This document shows positions 10,498 to 21,997 of a stretch of DNA of 42,830 nt, in pieces; position 1 is the first letter of the stretch, and each line of letters begins with the position of its first letter. The notes under the pieces are model-generated. The model was not told the DNA's origin, searched no databases, and was given only the letters and a program-made list of their open reading frames with translations. The DNA comes from Polysphondylium violaceum (taxonomy: Eukaryota; Evosea; Eumycetozoa; Dictyosteliales; Dictyosteliaceae). The stretch is taken from positions 1 through 42,830 of the forward strand of contig AJWJ01000166.1 in assembly GCA_000277445.1 (NCBI GenBank). The letters run 5' to 3'. The translations under genes and the position numbers were made by a program.

Positions 10498-11961
10498 TTA
10501 CAATTCATCATCACCATTCTTTTGTTGAAAGTTGACGAGATTGGCCAAACTCATCATGGTTGCAGTTTGAGGTGAAAGCTTTTCTTTTTCTTGATATTGA
10601 GATTGTTGTTCTTTTAAACTTTCTTCTTTTTTAATATTCTTTGCATAATGCAAGCCACAAGCGTTGCACAAGGTTTTGTGGCCACCTGGACCTTTACGCC
10701 ATTCTGGTGTTTCCATGGTTCCACAAAAGTTGCAATATGTACCTTTGCTTTTTGGTGTTGTTACATAGGCTCTCTTTACGCCACCAGCAATTGAAAGATC
10801 TTTGTGTAATTTCTCAGCTTTAGTTGATCTTTTCTTTCTGGCTCTGGTTTGAGGTGGAAGACTAAATTATTGAGTATTGATTAGTATTAGAAAGAAAAGA
10901 GAAAAAAAAAAAAAAAACCAATGTGTGGTTATAAATACAACTACTTACGATTTTGAAATGTTATTCATAATTTCAATTTCTTTGGCATTGTTTACGACTT
11001 CATCAACCTTTTCTTTGAGTTCTAAAATATTTGAAAAATCTTTGGATTTCAAAGTTTCATAGACAAAATGACTTAGATCATTTACATAGTATTCCATCTT
11101 TTTCCAATGTTCCTCCATTCTACCATCATGACTATGTGTTAAACCAGAATTGTTGTTGGCATTGCCATTTGATGAGTTTTTCATAATCATAGCTCTAGGT
11201 GAATGAGTTCTTGGAGAAGATAGTGGTGTTTGTAATGGACTGACATCAGATACCGATTCTGGAACAAAATATAGTGATCTTGGTGAATTTGTATTTGATG
11301 AGCATGATCTTGGTGAATTGGTTTTAAGTTCCAAAAGAGGAATTGGAATTGGATTACCATTGGCGTTACTGTTGGTAATTGGTTTGGTAGTACTTGTTAT
11401 TGTAGTGTTGCTATTGTTGTTGTTTAAACAATTTGATACATTTGGATTTTGATTATCAACCATACATCTAAGAGATGAAAGAGAGTCAGAGATAGAAGTC
11501 AATGTTCTTGGAGATACAAGATGAGAGTTTGATGAAGCATGGACTTCATGTGTAAAATGATGATTATTATTGTTGTTGTTATTATTACTATTATTACTAT
11601 TAAAACTAGATAGGTTTGATAAATCCAATTTTGAGATTCTTGGAGTGGTATTGGTACTGTTTGGAGGTGAACAAAGGTTGTTGTTGTTGTTGATGTTGAT
11701 GTTATTTTTAAACTCTATACAATTGTTGTTTCTATTTCCATTTGAAAAGGTAGACATGGATGAAGGAGGTGAGGAGAAATGGTGTTCTTGGGGCGATGAT
11801 TCAAAGTAACCAATATTTGGAGATAATAAAAATGAAGAACTTGGAGATCTTGGCGAGTGTGGAGTGTTGTACATTGATGATTGGGCTGGTGAAGATGAGT
11901 AAATTCCAAAATTACTCATACAAAAACTAGGGGATGATGATGGAACAAATTGATGATTCAT
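10498..11961 (-). CDS. GATA-type zinc-finger transcription factor (second of two)
   Basis: Two exons, 10949-11961 and 10498-10861, give 458 residues; the intron (GTAAGT donor, TTAG acceptor) splits a Ser codon. I chose the start MNHQFVPSS at 11961; an in-frame ATG at 11997 lies inside a TG/TA repeat and would add an odd hydrophobic leader. Residues 1-270 are low-complexity with many SPR and SP motifs (repeated NSPR, HSPR, SSPR), possible proline-directed phosphosites. A predicted helical segment (about 280-335) precedes a basic stretch [12 protein letters not shown], then the finger [20 protein letters not shown] followed by [13 protein letters not shown], uninterrupted by an intron. The tail is Gln-rich. 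The finger resembles the first GATA gene but intron placement differs. It resembles the stalky/gta group of developmental regulators; the exact orthologue is unknown. Confidence 0.85.
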
Positions 11962-14005
11962 TATTACGGTCAGTAATAAAATACCATATACACACACAAA
12001 TAAATAAATATAAATATATAAATAAATTACAATATATCTAAATTAAGATAATAACAGTAAACAATAATAATAACACACTTTGAGGATATGAATGGTATGA
12101 AATAAAATACAACAATGGCGAAGTTAAATAAAATGTAATGCCTTTAATCAAAGGGGGTGGAGTAGGCAATACAATACAATCGGATCAATTTGGGAAATAA
12201 TAAATTATTAATTGTTGATATGGAAATAGTGAAATGAATTTAACTTTTTATAATACAAAATAAATAAATAAATATAAATACAATGAGGATATATATGTAC
12301 AGTGGTTGGTGGTGTTGGTGAGTTTTAATTAATAAACAGACTCTTTTAAACTTTTTTGGTTTTTGTTTTTGATAAGTTTGACAGAATATATTTAAATATA
12401 TATATGGGAAACTAATAAAGTGTAGAAATTACAAAAAAAAAAAAATAAATCAAAAAAATTTAAAAAATATCAATCGCACCTTTTATGATGTTGATCAAAA
12501 ATGGTGTGTGTGATGAGTGGGGGTGTGTTGAGAGATGTGATGATGGTGAGAGAGATGAACAGAGGTAATGATAGCAACAACAGCAAATATGTGAAGTGTA
12601 GTAGTGGTGGTAGGAAGATGTATATAGTGTAGTCAAATATATTTATATATGTCTACGTAATAGATCAAAACTTTAAACTTTAATCTATAATCTAAATTGG
12701 GACGAGAATTATTTATGGCTCTATAACTCTGATTTGTTTTGGTAATGTGTGTTGAAGTGTGTGTTCGTGGTGTTTTGGATTGAATAGGGGTGGAAATTTA
12801 AAAAAAAAAAAAAAAATCAAAATGTCAATAGTGTGTGAGTCAAATAAAGTAATTATATATGTGTGTCTAGTGTGTGTATGTGATTTATAAATATCTATTT
12901 TTAAAATAAAAAATATTTGGATTGTTTGCACGATGAATGATGATGGGTGGGGTTTTAAAGTCTTTGCGTCGTTTTTTTTTTTTATATTTTTTTTTTTTTA
13001 TTTGGCAAACATTGTTTTCTTCCTCTTTGCTTTTATGATAATGAAGATCTAAAACAGTTTTCAGTATAAAAAAACACTATTGATTTGATCAAAAAATGTG
13101 CAAAAATTTGATTTTTTTTGAAAAATTATGTTGACCAAATCTAACCTCTTTGAGACCCCATTGATGACATAGAGTTTGGGCAAATTATTTGGTTTGCATA
13201 TCGTTTATAATATCCTCTTGTACAAGATTTACCGATAAAACCAGATTTGATTATACACCCACACACTCACAAACGTCAATCATTCTCATTTAAGACCCTT
13301 GACGGATCCATATCTTTACTAAAGAATAGGAGAAAAATAAGAATGATTTAATTGATTGATTGATGTTTTTCAAAAAAAACCCACATAATGTCAATAGCTA
13401 TAGATTCATGATATTATTTTGGTGATTTATTTTGTGACCCACATGCATCACAAATAATAAACAATAAGGACCATGACCATCGATTTATCTTTTTTTTTTT
13501 CTCTTTGCAAATATTTCTTAAGGAGGCCCAAGATCATAGTGATATCTATTTTTTTTTTTTAGTAAAAACTTTTTTTTTTTTAAAAAAAAAAAACTATGAC
13601 CTGAATTGACAAAGACCTTTCACTGAATTTCATAGTTAGGTTAATAGAGTAAAATAACTATAATTCAAATATTCAAATTCAAAATTTCAACCTCTATTTC
13701 GAAATCTATCTCCATTCACTCTGTACTCTAAACTACATTTTGTTTATTAATTTTAAACTCTTTTCTCATGAGAAAGGCTCCAAATACTCAATGTGGCCAC
13801 CTGACATCCATTAAATCTCAACAGTGGGTGATTATAGTGATGAGATGCTGTTACAAGTGGGTATGACCAATGGCAGCTAATTAATTAATTAATTTATTAA
13901 AATCAAAATGATTATTTATAATAACCGATACTTGACACTCACTTTCTCTGGCCAAACTGTCAATTTCCCAAAGACAACAATCACCAATGGTGGAAATATT
14001 TTTGA

Positions 14006-14037
<32 letters not shown>

Positions 14038-14160
14038 TATGGATAAGTGGAAAAAACTTGTAGGTTTATACATTATCAGTAATTCACTAAAACGCATATC
14101 AATCATTACTGTCGTCATGATCGATTCATTACTATTTGATCACAACCACACATCCCACTA

Positions 14161-14341
14161 ACCCACAACCCAACTAACCACCATACCTTTAATATGCGCC
14201 GTGGTATTCCCCACACCGCACACCCCATACATGCAGACACTCTGACGACACTCGTGATAGCGTCGACACTGTCGGTTTGGTTGATACAACAAGTTATCGG
14301 TAAATCGGTTACTCTTCAACACGCATTACTTTTTTTTTTTT
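14161..14341 (+). ncRNA. candidate small non-coding RNA locus (upstream box + GC-rich body + T-run)
   Basis: ACCCACAA at 14161-14168 fits the dictyostelid upstream sequence element consensus (A/T)CCCA(C/T)AA, which in D. discoideum lies about 60 bases before small-RNA start sites. About 60 bases on begins the most GC-rich stretch of the whole gap (about 14194-14325, with CGTCGACACTGTCGG), ending in a run of 11-12 T at 14330-14341 that could be a terminator. I could not fit it to U1-U6, SRP or class I RNAs (the class I CCTTACAGCAA motif is absent). CA-rich surroundings raise the chance of a random box match. Confidence 0.25.
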
Positions 14342-17300
14342 CCAATTTTCCTTGCATGAAACAAGAGTTTGCCGTTTCATAAAAAATTAAAAAAAATAAA
14401 ATTTAATTTAAAAATAAGAAAAAAAAAAAAAAGACATCGATGAAATGAAAAAAACCATTTCCCAAATAAAAGAGTAAATTTTTCAAATTTGGAAATTCTC
14501 TTGCATATCATTGGATGGTGCATTACTGAAAATAATGTATGGACTTCTAAAAAGAATTTTAATTTGCCAACATCATTTCGCGAGTAGCCAATGGTTTTGT
14601 TGTGACAGTTTTAATAAAATTAAAATATTCACTATTTCCTTTTAGAATGTACTTTTCTTCAAATCAGGATTGTGCACAAACCAAACAAAAAGGTTTTTTG
14701 ATAAAAATCTGAATCGATAAAAAAAAAAAACAAAGCGCAGAGGACTACTTAAATCTTTTTAATTTTTTTTCTTTAGTCTTTTTTTAATTGAATTGGTTTC
14801 TCATCTCTCACACGCTATAGAGTGAATATAGTAATAATAATTTTAATAATAATATCAATATAATTTTATATAAATTATCATTTGTTGTTTTATTGTTTAT
14901 TTTCGGTAAGAGATCATGCATATCTATCTATCACATCATCGATTTTTGTTTGGATTTTATAAATTTTATATTTATATATATTCCATATGGAATGCTTTTA
15001 TCTTGGTTTCAAAAGCCACCTCAATCCAACCATCCATCTATATATCTTTTGTGTTTTTTTCCAATTTATTTTTTTTTAAATCTTTTTATTTTTTTAAATC
15101 TTGTTCCATAGGAATATTGATTTTGTAATTGATAAAAAATGATATCAAATTGCCAACAGTGTTCGGATACCGTAAATTAATTAGTCGTTTAAATAACACT
15201 TGTCTGCTAAAAACTATTTATTTATTTGTATATTATTATCTCCCTTCAATTTCTTGTCTATCTTGTCAAATCCAACAAATATTATCATTTTTAATTCGTA
15301 AATCTAAATTGTATAGTGTTGTAGTTTAAGTTTTATTAAATACTTTTCACCCCTTTTTTTTTTTTACGATTCTATTGCAAAGGTTTTTCTATTATTAAAC
15401 CTTTTTTCAAAATTACATACTCTTTGTATTTCGATTTTATCTTTTATCGTTTTCTATTTTTATCAATTTCACTTATCACCCCAAAAAAGATTTTTTATCT
15501 TTAGGGAAAAAAATGGAGCAGCATCCTGTTACTATTATTAAAAAGGATATTTTGTTCTTTTTATAAATAATGGGGTTCCATAGATTCTTTTTCCCAAAAT
15601 AAATATTAAAATCTATCAAATATGTACATATAAGTTGACCTCTTTCAACGATGGGTATTTTGATCATCACATCACACACCAAGCACATCAACAACCAATA
15701 CAATTCGTATTTGAAAAATTAAATACTTTTTATTTATAAATATACAAACACACCACACCCCCACCAACCACATTACACCACCACTCACACACTGTACCAT
15801 TTTATTATTACAATTTTCCAACACAATTAAATGGTTAAATACATACATATATACCCAACACTCGCTCTCCCTAAATAGCTATTGTTTTTTTTTATAAAAA
15901 ACAATAAAAACACGTTCATCTGATAATCACAATCAAATTAGATATGTACATTTTTTACTATTGGTAGTATTACTGCTGCTTTTAAAACTACTCTAAATTC
16001 TCATACTCTATCACTACACTGTTTTCAGTATACTTTTATCATTATTATCTTGATTTTTATTATTATTTATTTTAAAATACACTCTCTCCGCTCTTGTGTG
16101 GATATTTTTTTATTTGTTTTTTAAAAAAAAAGTCAAACAACTGCCCACATTCATAGTTTGAAACCCCACCTTAAGAGTACAATTTTTTTGTTCTTTTTTA
16201 ACCTACCACCACCATAATTTTTACCCACACACAACAACATTCACACTCTCACACAAAAGTTATTGGGGGTAAATCTAATCTATATATTTATACCACCTAC
16301 CTACCCTAATATGCACCAAGTTTGTTTAGGAGAATAGTTTGGTTTGATCAATTTCCTCCTACTATGTTTCTGTATTCTCCTATGCACCAATATTTTCCTA
16401 TTCAGTCTCTTTTTTATTTTGGTTAAATAACAGAGGATGTGGGGGAAAGGGGGACATTTTAAACACCCACGCACACCAAAAAACACATATGCATATTATT
16501 AATAATAATATTTTTCCTCTGTATTTTTTAACAATAACACCACCACCACACCCACCACCAAACTCCCAAAAACGCAACAACATTCTTACTCCTACTTTCT
16601 ATGTACAAACATTAATTCAACAAATTCCACTGGTGCATTAAATATACACATGATAAAATCACTACACAACAAAATACTCTAATTTTGTTTAATTAATATT
16701 TATTTATTTAAACAAAATCAAAATCTTTTATTTGGTTTTTTTTGTTTTTTTATTTAATTGTGTTTATACAAGTAAGGTATCAGCAGCAACAGTAGGAGTA
16801 CTAGTCCATCATCAAAATTCAACATATTATTTTTTTATTTTATTTCTTTCTTTCTCTGGTAGGAAAACTATTGTTTTTTTTTTATTTTTTAAAAATCTGT
16901 GTTAAATCTATCAACAGTAATTTTAGCTTTGTATTTATCTACATTTGTTCTTGATGTTGTTTCTTTTCTCAAAGATTAACAGTTGTTAGTTTGCTAGACC
17001 ATATTAGACTTTTTTATTTTTTTTTTATTTTTTTCAAAAATTCGAATATTTCTATTTTTCAATCGTTGCCATATAAAAAAACAAATATCCCTTCTTTTCA
17101 CACTCACTCATACAAATCTATCATATCAACCCACACATTTTTGGAAATTAAATATATTTAAAATTAATTAGTTACGCGCACACACATACACACACTCGCA
17201 AAAAAACATTTTTAATCAATAATCGATTTATTTTTTTTTATATATTCGCATAGCGATCCCTCTGATAATTATACATTGTTTTTTTATTTTTTTTTTATTT

Positions 17301-17467
17301 TATTAAATGCGCGTTGTGAGTGTCTCTTTGTTGATAATAAATTTCTTTTTTCACAATTAATTTTGCTGTTTTATATATTCGAACAACTCTCATCACTATC
17401 GAAGCGTGTACCCCTATTATATTGATATCGCCCAAACCCTAAATACTCTTTTTAGCTTGTTTTTTTT

Positions 17468-17468
<1 letters not shown>

Positions 17469-17510
<42 letters not shown>
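17469..17510 (+). repeat. poly-T tract, 42 bases
   Basis: An uninterrupted run of 42 T lies about 470 bases upstream of the CudA-family start codon, the longest homopolymer in the window. Such tracts exclude nucleosomes and are common in dictyostelid promoters; exact length is likely variable between strains and prone to assembly error. Confidence 0.9.
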
Positions 17511-17513
<3 letters not shown>

Positions 17514-17982
17514 CTACTTTACTTTCTCCCTCTATTTATTATTTTAAAATTTTTCTCAAGATTAACCTTTAATAGTAAAACAAAGAGCGCAATTTACTAA
17601 CTGATTCAAAATTAATTTTACAACTATAGTTGAATGATAATAATACTATTTTGAAAAAAAATATCATATAATTTTTATTTTAAAATAGTCTTACATCTCA
17701 TTCCCAATCTAAATAATATCAACATTTATTACTCGTCAAATAGTATTTTTTAAAAAAACACAACATCCATTTTCAGCTATCATACTTTGTGTGTAATATT
17801 CGATCTTTCTATATCTCAATAACAACCTTGTATTTAATTTAATTTCAAACAACAGCAATAACAACAATATTATTTCTTTTATATATATCTTTCCAAAATT
17901 ATATTTAATTTTTTTAAATATCTCTTTTTATATATTGTGTAATTTTATTCAACAAAAATAGAATAATAGCAATCAATCAAAA

Positions 17983-19392
17983 ATGAAAGATTCAATTATT
18001 ATTCCAACTGTAAATTTAGCAAATTTAAACAAATCGCCATCAACATCTAATCCTTGCTCACCCCATACAAAATTTGTATCCACTCCATACGAATATGATG
18101 GCTGTATGTTGTGTGTCAATGGAACACCTAGTTGTTTACAAAAGAGAAGAGCCACATGGACATTAAAACTTCGTGTCGCTTTATATTGTCTTTCAGTATT
18201 ACATCCAGAGAAAAAATACTTTAACCTTAAAAAAGATATCTACACCTATGTAGATAGTCATTGGGATCACTTGTCAATAAACACTGCCAAATCTGATCGT
18301 TGGAGAAAACAAGTTCAAGATTCTCTATCTCATTGTAGACATTTTGAATCTGGTTGGGATGCAATGGGTTGTAATGGTCATTGGAGACTTATTCAACCAT
18401 TAAACCCATGGAGTTTACCACCCGATAAGGAAAACTCTATCTATGAAGATGAAGAACTCTTGTGCATGACTCCAGAGAGTGGTCTTTCACCTAGAACAAC
18501 AAAGAGTCCAAGAGAAGATCCATTATATAGAAATTTCCCAAAGAGAAGACCAATGACAATGAGTGGTAGCAATATTGCAACCGTATCAAGTTTAAATGAT
18601 GACGAAATTGAAAATAGAAAGAGAAAGGCTTCCGATGAAGAAAGATACACTGAAGAGGAATTGGTTTTATTAAAGTACTCTCCAATGATTTATTCTGATA
18701 CTCCTTCTCCAAAATGTAGAACTCCACGTTCAAATAATTCTTCAACCACTAGCCCATCTATTTTGGGCAACTCTCCATTATTAACCTCCAATGGTACTCA
18801 TTTCTCCTTGGCCAACTTTAATAACAATTTAACCCTTAATAGTCCATCATCAAATAACAACAATAGTTTATTAAATCCAAACAATAGTGGTAATAGTATT
18901 CCAACAAATATAACCATTTTGGAACAAAACACAAACATTAATAACTCTCCACCACAATCAATTAGTCCATCACTTCAATCCACTGGAAACTCTTCTTCTC
19001 CACCTCCAATCCCAAGTAATCCATTCTCTGCTGCCACATGGAAAACAACTACCAAACAAACAACTTTATTCAGTACCGAAGAATGCTTTAAAGTATCCCC
19101 ACTTCCAAATCCCTTCTCTTCCATGGCTGCCAAATCTAATCTCCCAGGATTCTCAATCTCAAACAATAGTACTCTCAAAGTTCCATCTGAATTATTAAAG
19201 TCTTCAATCAATAATTCAATTCATCTCACAAACTCAAACAACAATCATAGTGGCAATAGCTCCCCTGTTAATATTGTCAATGGTAACAATGTTTCATCAA
19301 GTCAACAAGACTCTCAAGTTGGTACCCCAACCCAATCATCAAATTTGACAAAGTTACAACAACAAAACTTGATTTTAAATTGCACATATTAA
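17983..19392 (+). CDS. CudA-family nuclear transcriptional regulator
   Basis: A single exon of 469 residues begins at AAAATGAAAG. Residues about 35-150 form one conserved globular domain: YDGCMLCVNGTPSCLQKRR, then WTLKLRVALYCLSVLHPEKK, an all-helical segment with WRKQVQDSLSHC, and a closing GHWRLIQPLNPWSLPP. I recognise this as the core domain of Dictyostelium CudA and its paralogues (SpaA, CudA-like), also found in Entamoeba. CudA is a prespore and tip nuclear protein that binds DNA and is needed for culmination. The rest is S/N/P-rich low complexity with several SP-containing motifs and a KRRPM basic patch at about 186, a possible nuclear signal. At 469 residues it is shorter than D. discoideum CudA as I recall it, so it may be a paralogue rather than the orthologue. 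Its long CA-rich upstream region fits developmental control. Confidence 0.78.
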   Translation: MKDSIIIPTVNLANLNKSPSTSNPCSPHTKFVSTPYEYDGCMLCVNGTPSCLQKRRATWTLKLRVALYCLSVLHPEKKYFNLKKDIYTYVDSHWDHLSINTAKSDRWRKQVQDSLSHCRHFESGWDAMGCNGHWRLIQPLNPWSLPPDKENSIYEDEELLCMTPESGLSPRTTKSPREDPLYRNFPKRRPMTMSGSNIATVSSLNDDEIENRKRKASDEERYTEEELVLLKYSPMIYSDTPSPKCRTPRSNNSSTTSPSILGNSPLLTSNGTHFSLANFNNNLTLNSPSSNNNNSLLNPNNSGNSIPTNITILEQNTNINNSPPQSISPSLQSTGNSSSPPPIPSNPFSAATWKTTTKQTTLFSTEECFKVSPLPNPFSSMAAKSNLPGFSISNNSTLKVPSELLKSSINNSIHLTNSNNNHSGNSSPVNIVNGNNVSSSQQDSQVGTPTQSSNLTKLQQQNLILNCTY

Positions 19393-19987
19393 TTGAGTTG
19401 GTTATGGAGAAAATTTAGAAATTTAGAAGTTATTCTACGATTATGTTTAAGATTCATATAGATCAATTACATTTTAACAATTTCAAATCCCTTTTTTTTC
19501 TTTTCAACAACTTACAACTCCTCCACGCTCTCTAAAAATATATATAAACATATAAATATATTAAATAATAATTAATATGGATGTAAATAATAATCTTTTG
19601 TAAAATAATACTACGCACGCGCAAAATATATACACGATCCAATTCAACAAATAATCAACTCCAAACCAAATAATTAAATTTAATATATATTTTTTTATTA
19701 GTTTTAGTTTTTTTTTTCCATAAATTAATTTCTAAAAAACAACCAACAATATATATAATTACTTTTATATACTAATAATCAAATGTATAATATTTTATAA
19801 AACACTTTCTTTTTTAAATTAAAAAAGAACTTTATGTGTTGTTTTTTCAATCCTCATTAAAACAAAATAAAAAAAAAAAATACAAATAACTCCTATAAAA
19901 TAATATTCTTGTCTTTTTTATAAACTTAATCTGAATTCAAATATATATGTTGACACTAATATATTACATATATTTATTTTATTAATA
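19393..19987. other. convergent 3' flanks (CudA gene / elongase)
   Basis: 595 bases of AT-rich DNA with ATATAT patches and A/T runs lie between two converging stops. One non-AT spot, ACTACGCACGCGCAAAA near 19610-19625, stands out. AATAAA-like signals occur on both strands. I see no gene. Confidence 0.5.
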
Positions 19988-21099
19988 TTATTCTTCTTTT
20001 GCTTTAGAAGCTCTTGATGATCTTGGTGAACTTTTACCACCTTTGGTGAGATAAGTTTTAATATAAAAGTTGATAAAGAGAATCAAGAAAATCAAATTGT
20101 TGATCATGGTAAAGAAAAATGGACCCCATCCTTTGCATGAATGTTGAATAATACCAGTGACTGATGAAATTGAAATATCTTGAAGGAGGAATGGAATTGA
20201 GAGAATAAATGACATAGTGAATTGGAATAATTGACCAGAAGTTAAATATGATTTCCACCAAATTCTAACGCTTGGATTAAGAGAGGTTCTAAAGAAATAG
20301 TAGTACATGAAAATGTGAACAAGAGTATTGGCAAATAAACCAACACTACCATAGGCAACACCTTCAGGTAACCAAGTCCAAACAATTAATACTACAATAG
20401 AGTGATGCCAGATGTGAAGGAAAATCAATGGTTTCTTTTTCAATACAATGATAAATGTATCAATAAATTCATAGAATTTACTAACAAAGTACATATAGTG
20501 CCAGTAAAAGACTCTACCAGAGAATGGATTGGCTTTTGGTGAACAAAATAATGCATTTACACCATGTTCAGTTTGAGTGAAAAGGAGGAAAAGGTCATAG
20601 CAAATACCAACAAACATACCCAATGACCAAATACAAAGGATTAAATTATGTAATGCTGAAAATCCTTGAAGTGATAAACCTTTAACTTTTGATCCACTTA
20701 ATAAAAACTATTTTTGTTTTTATATATTAGTATTTAGATAAAGTATTTATGATTAAAAAGCTTACTTTTAAGAAATAAACACAAAAGAGATAAGAGAAAA
20801 TTGCCATAAAAATAAAGTTTTTGTTGGAGAATGGAGTAACACCTTCGATATATTGAAAGTTTTCAGATGGAATCAATTGACTCCAATCCCATTTGCTATA
20901 ATCAACTTTGAAAAATGATGAAACATCATATTCAGTTGGTAAAAGTGATTTTAAATAATCAGTTGGTACAAGACTAAAATAGTCTACAGTTGCCTAATAT
21001 TTCATATGAAAAAAAAAAATATAAAAAAAAATATTTTTAGTCAGAATAATTACGAGATTAGATGTTTAGTGTGCACTATTTGATTGAAATAATTACCAT
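19988..21099 (-). CDS. ELO-family very-long-chain fatty acid elongase (3-ketoacyl-CoA synthase)
   Basis: Three exons, 21097-21099, 20766-20993 and 19988-20707, give 316 residues. Exon 1 holds only the ATG, followed by a GTAATT donor; exon 2 opens ATVDYFSLVP. ELO proteins condense malonyl-CoA with acyl-CoA in the ER membrane. The signatures are SKFYEFIDTFIIVLKKK and the histidine box HIWHH at residues 175-179, preceded by LIF and followed by SIVV. Six or seven hydrophobic segments are visible. The tail RASKAKEE ends in a Lys-rich stretch that could act in ER retrieval. The ATG-only exon matters because a start chosen inside exon 2 or 3 would miss the N-terminus. The gene diverges from the universal stress protein gene. 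Confidence 0.88.
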
Positions 21100-21997
21100 T
21101 ATAATACAATTTTATTTATAATTATAGAAGATATATGATATAATTATAGAATAATAATAATTTTTATAGATACAATATTTGTAGTATTACAAAAAAGAGA
21201 AGATGAAGAATTGAAAAAAATAAAAAAAAAAAGAGAAGATGAAAAAAAGCTAGAAAAAATGAAAAAAAAAAAATGAAAAAAAAAGACTCACATTTTTGGA
21301 CTTTGATCGCTCTTTTTTTAAAAATATCTTTGACGGATACACAAAGTTGATTGAAACCTTTTTAAAAGATTTTTATTGTTGTTATCATTGATTTGAGTAA
21401 GTAGAAAAAAAAAAAAAAAAAAGAAAATTAAACTAATTGCACAAAATCCACTCGCACCATATTCGATTTCAAATCTCGCAATCATTTTTGAATCAAATCA
21501 TGTGTTTTGTGTGTTGTGTTATTTTTACCATCAAAATTTGAAAACTGTTATGTGTTTGAAATTGTTGTATCCAACAATTTATCGTTAAAATTCATGTTGT
21601 TTGTTGCGGGACTATCTTGATGTTGTATGGAATAATAATAATATGTTAAACCATATTCTGCGAAGTATAATATGGAGTGATCTAACAAATACTATCAGAT
21701 AATAGATATTTAAAATGTCTTTTATTCTGATCATTTACAAACATGAATTATATATTAGTTTTCAAGGATGTGCATCTTTTTTTTTTCATTTAATACCTGG
21801 GCGATTTTTTTTCAATTTTTTTATAAATAAAATTAAATATTTCAAAAATTCGAAATTATTAATAGGTATCACGAGTGTCCCCATCAAACAAGAAATTGAA
21901 ACACTTTGTTTAGGAGATATATTCTAGTTAATTGTTATTATTGATTGATAACTAAACCCTATATACTTTGTGCGTAGTTTATTTTTAATTTTTAGAG
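21100..21997. promoter_or_regulatory. divergent promoter region (elongase / universal stress protein)
   Basis: 898 bases. It contains A-rich tracts with GAAAAAA repeats (21195-21285), an 18-base A-run at about 21405, and a short imperfect hairpin at about 21650-21675 with arms CCATATT/AATATGG. A 70-codon open frame from 21715 has no recognisable content. No gene is called. Confidence 0.45.

Larger units (their letters stand above)
11962..17982. promoter_or_regulatory. ~6 kb gene-free regulatory region between GATA and CudA genes
   Basis: No convincing protein gene lies in these 6,021 bases; open frames are short and made of homopolymer-coded Phe, Leu and Ile. From about 12300 to 12960 the plus strand is G/T-rich (GTGGTTGGTGGTGTTGGTG; GTGGGGGTGTGTTG at 12517), meaning CA-rich on the strand of the GATA gene. 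From about 13250 to 17200 the CA-rich tracts are on the plus strand, the CudA strand: about 13254, 14130-14185, 15740-15795, 16200-16255, 16460-16485, 16535-16565, 17100-17140 and 17175-17205. Such boxes resemble the CA-rich elements of prespore promoters and G-box factor sites. A perfect 14-bp palindrome TTTCTCATGAGAAA is at about 13761. A 42-base T-run lies at 17469-17510. The region is best read as two long divergent promoters or 5' UTRs. Confidence 0.6.

Noticed and set aside
11962-11997. Upstream ATG of the second GATA gene
   Set aside because: It lies in a TG/TA repeat and adds MCVYGILLLTVI, unlike a nuclear factor start.
14893-15329. Several 60-72 codon plus-strand frames in the 6 kb gap
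   Set aside because: They are Phe/Ile/Tyr/Leu strings from T-rich DNA, overlapping in different frames, with no conserved motif.
17401-17412. Weak tRNA-like or promoter boxes around TTCGAA near 17040 and 17380
   Set aside because: No cloverleaf arms could be built around either site.
17406-17600. 64-codon frame with a run of 14 Phe
   Set aside because: It is only the 42-base poly-T tract translated.
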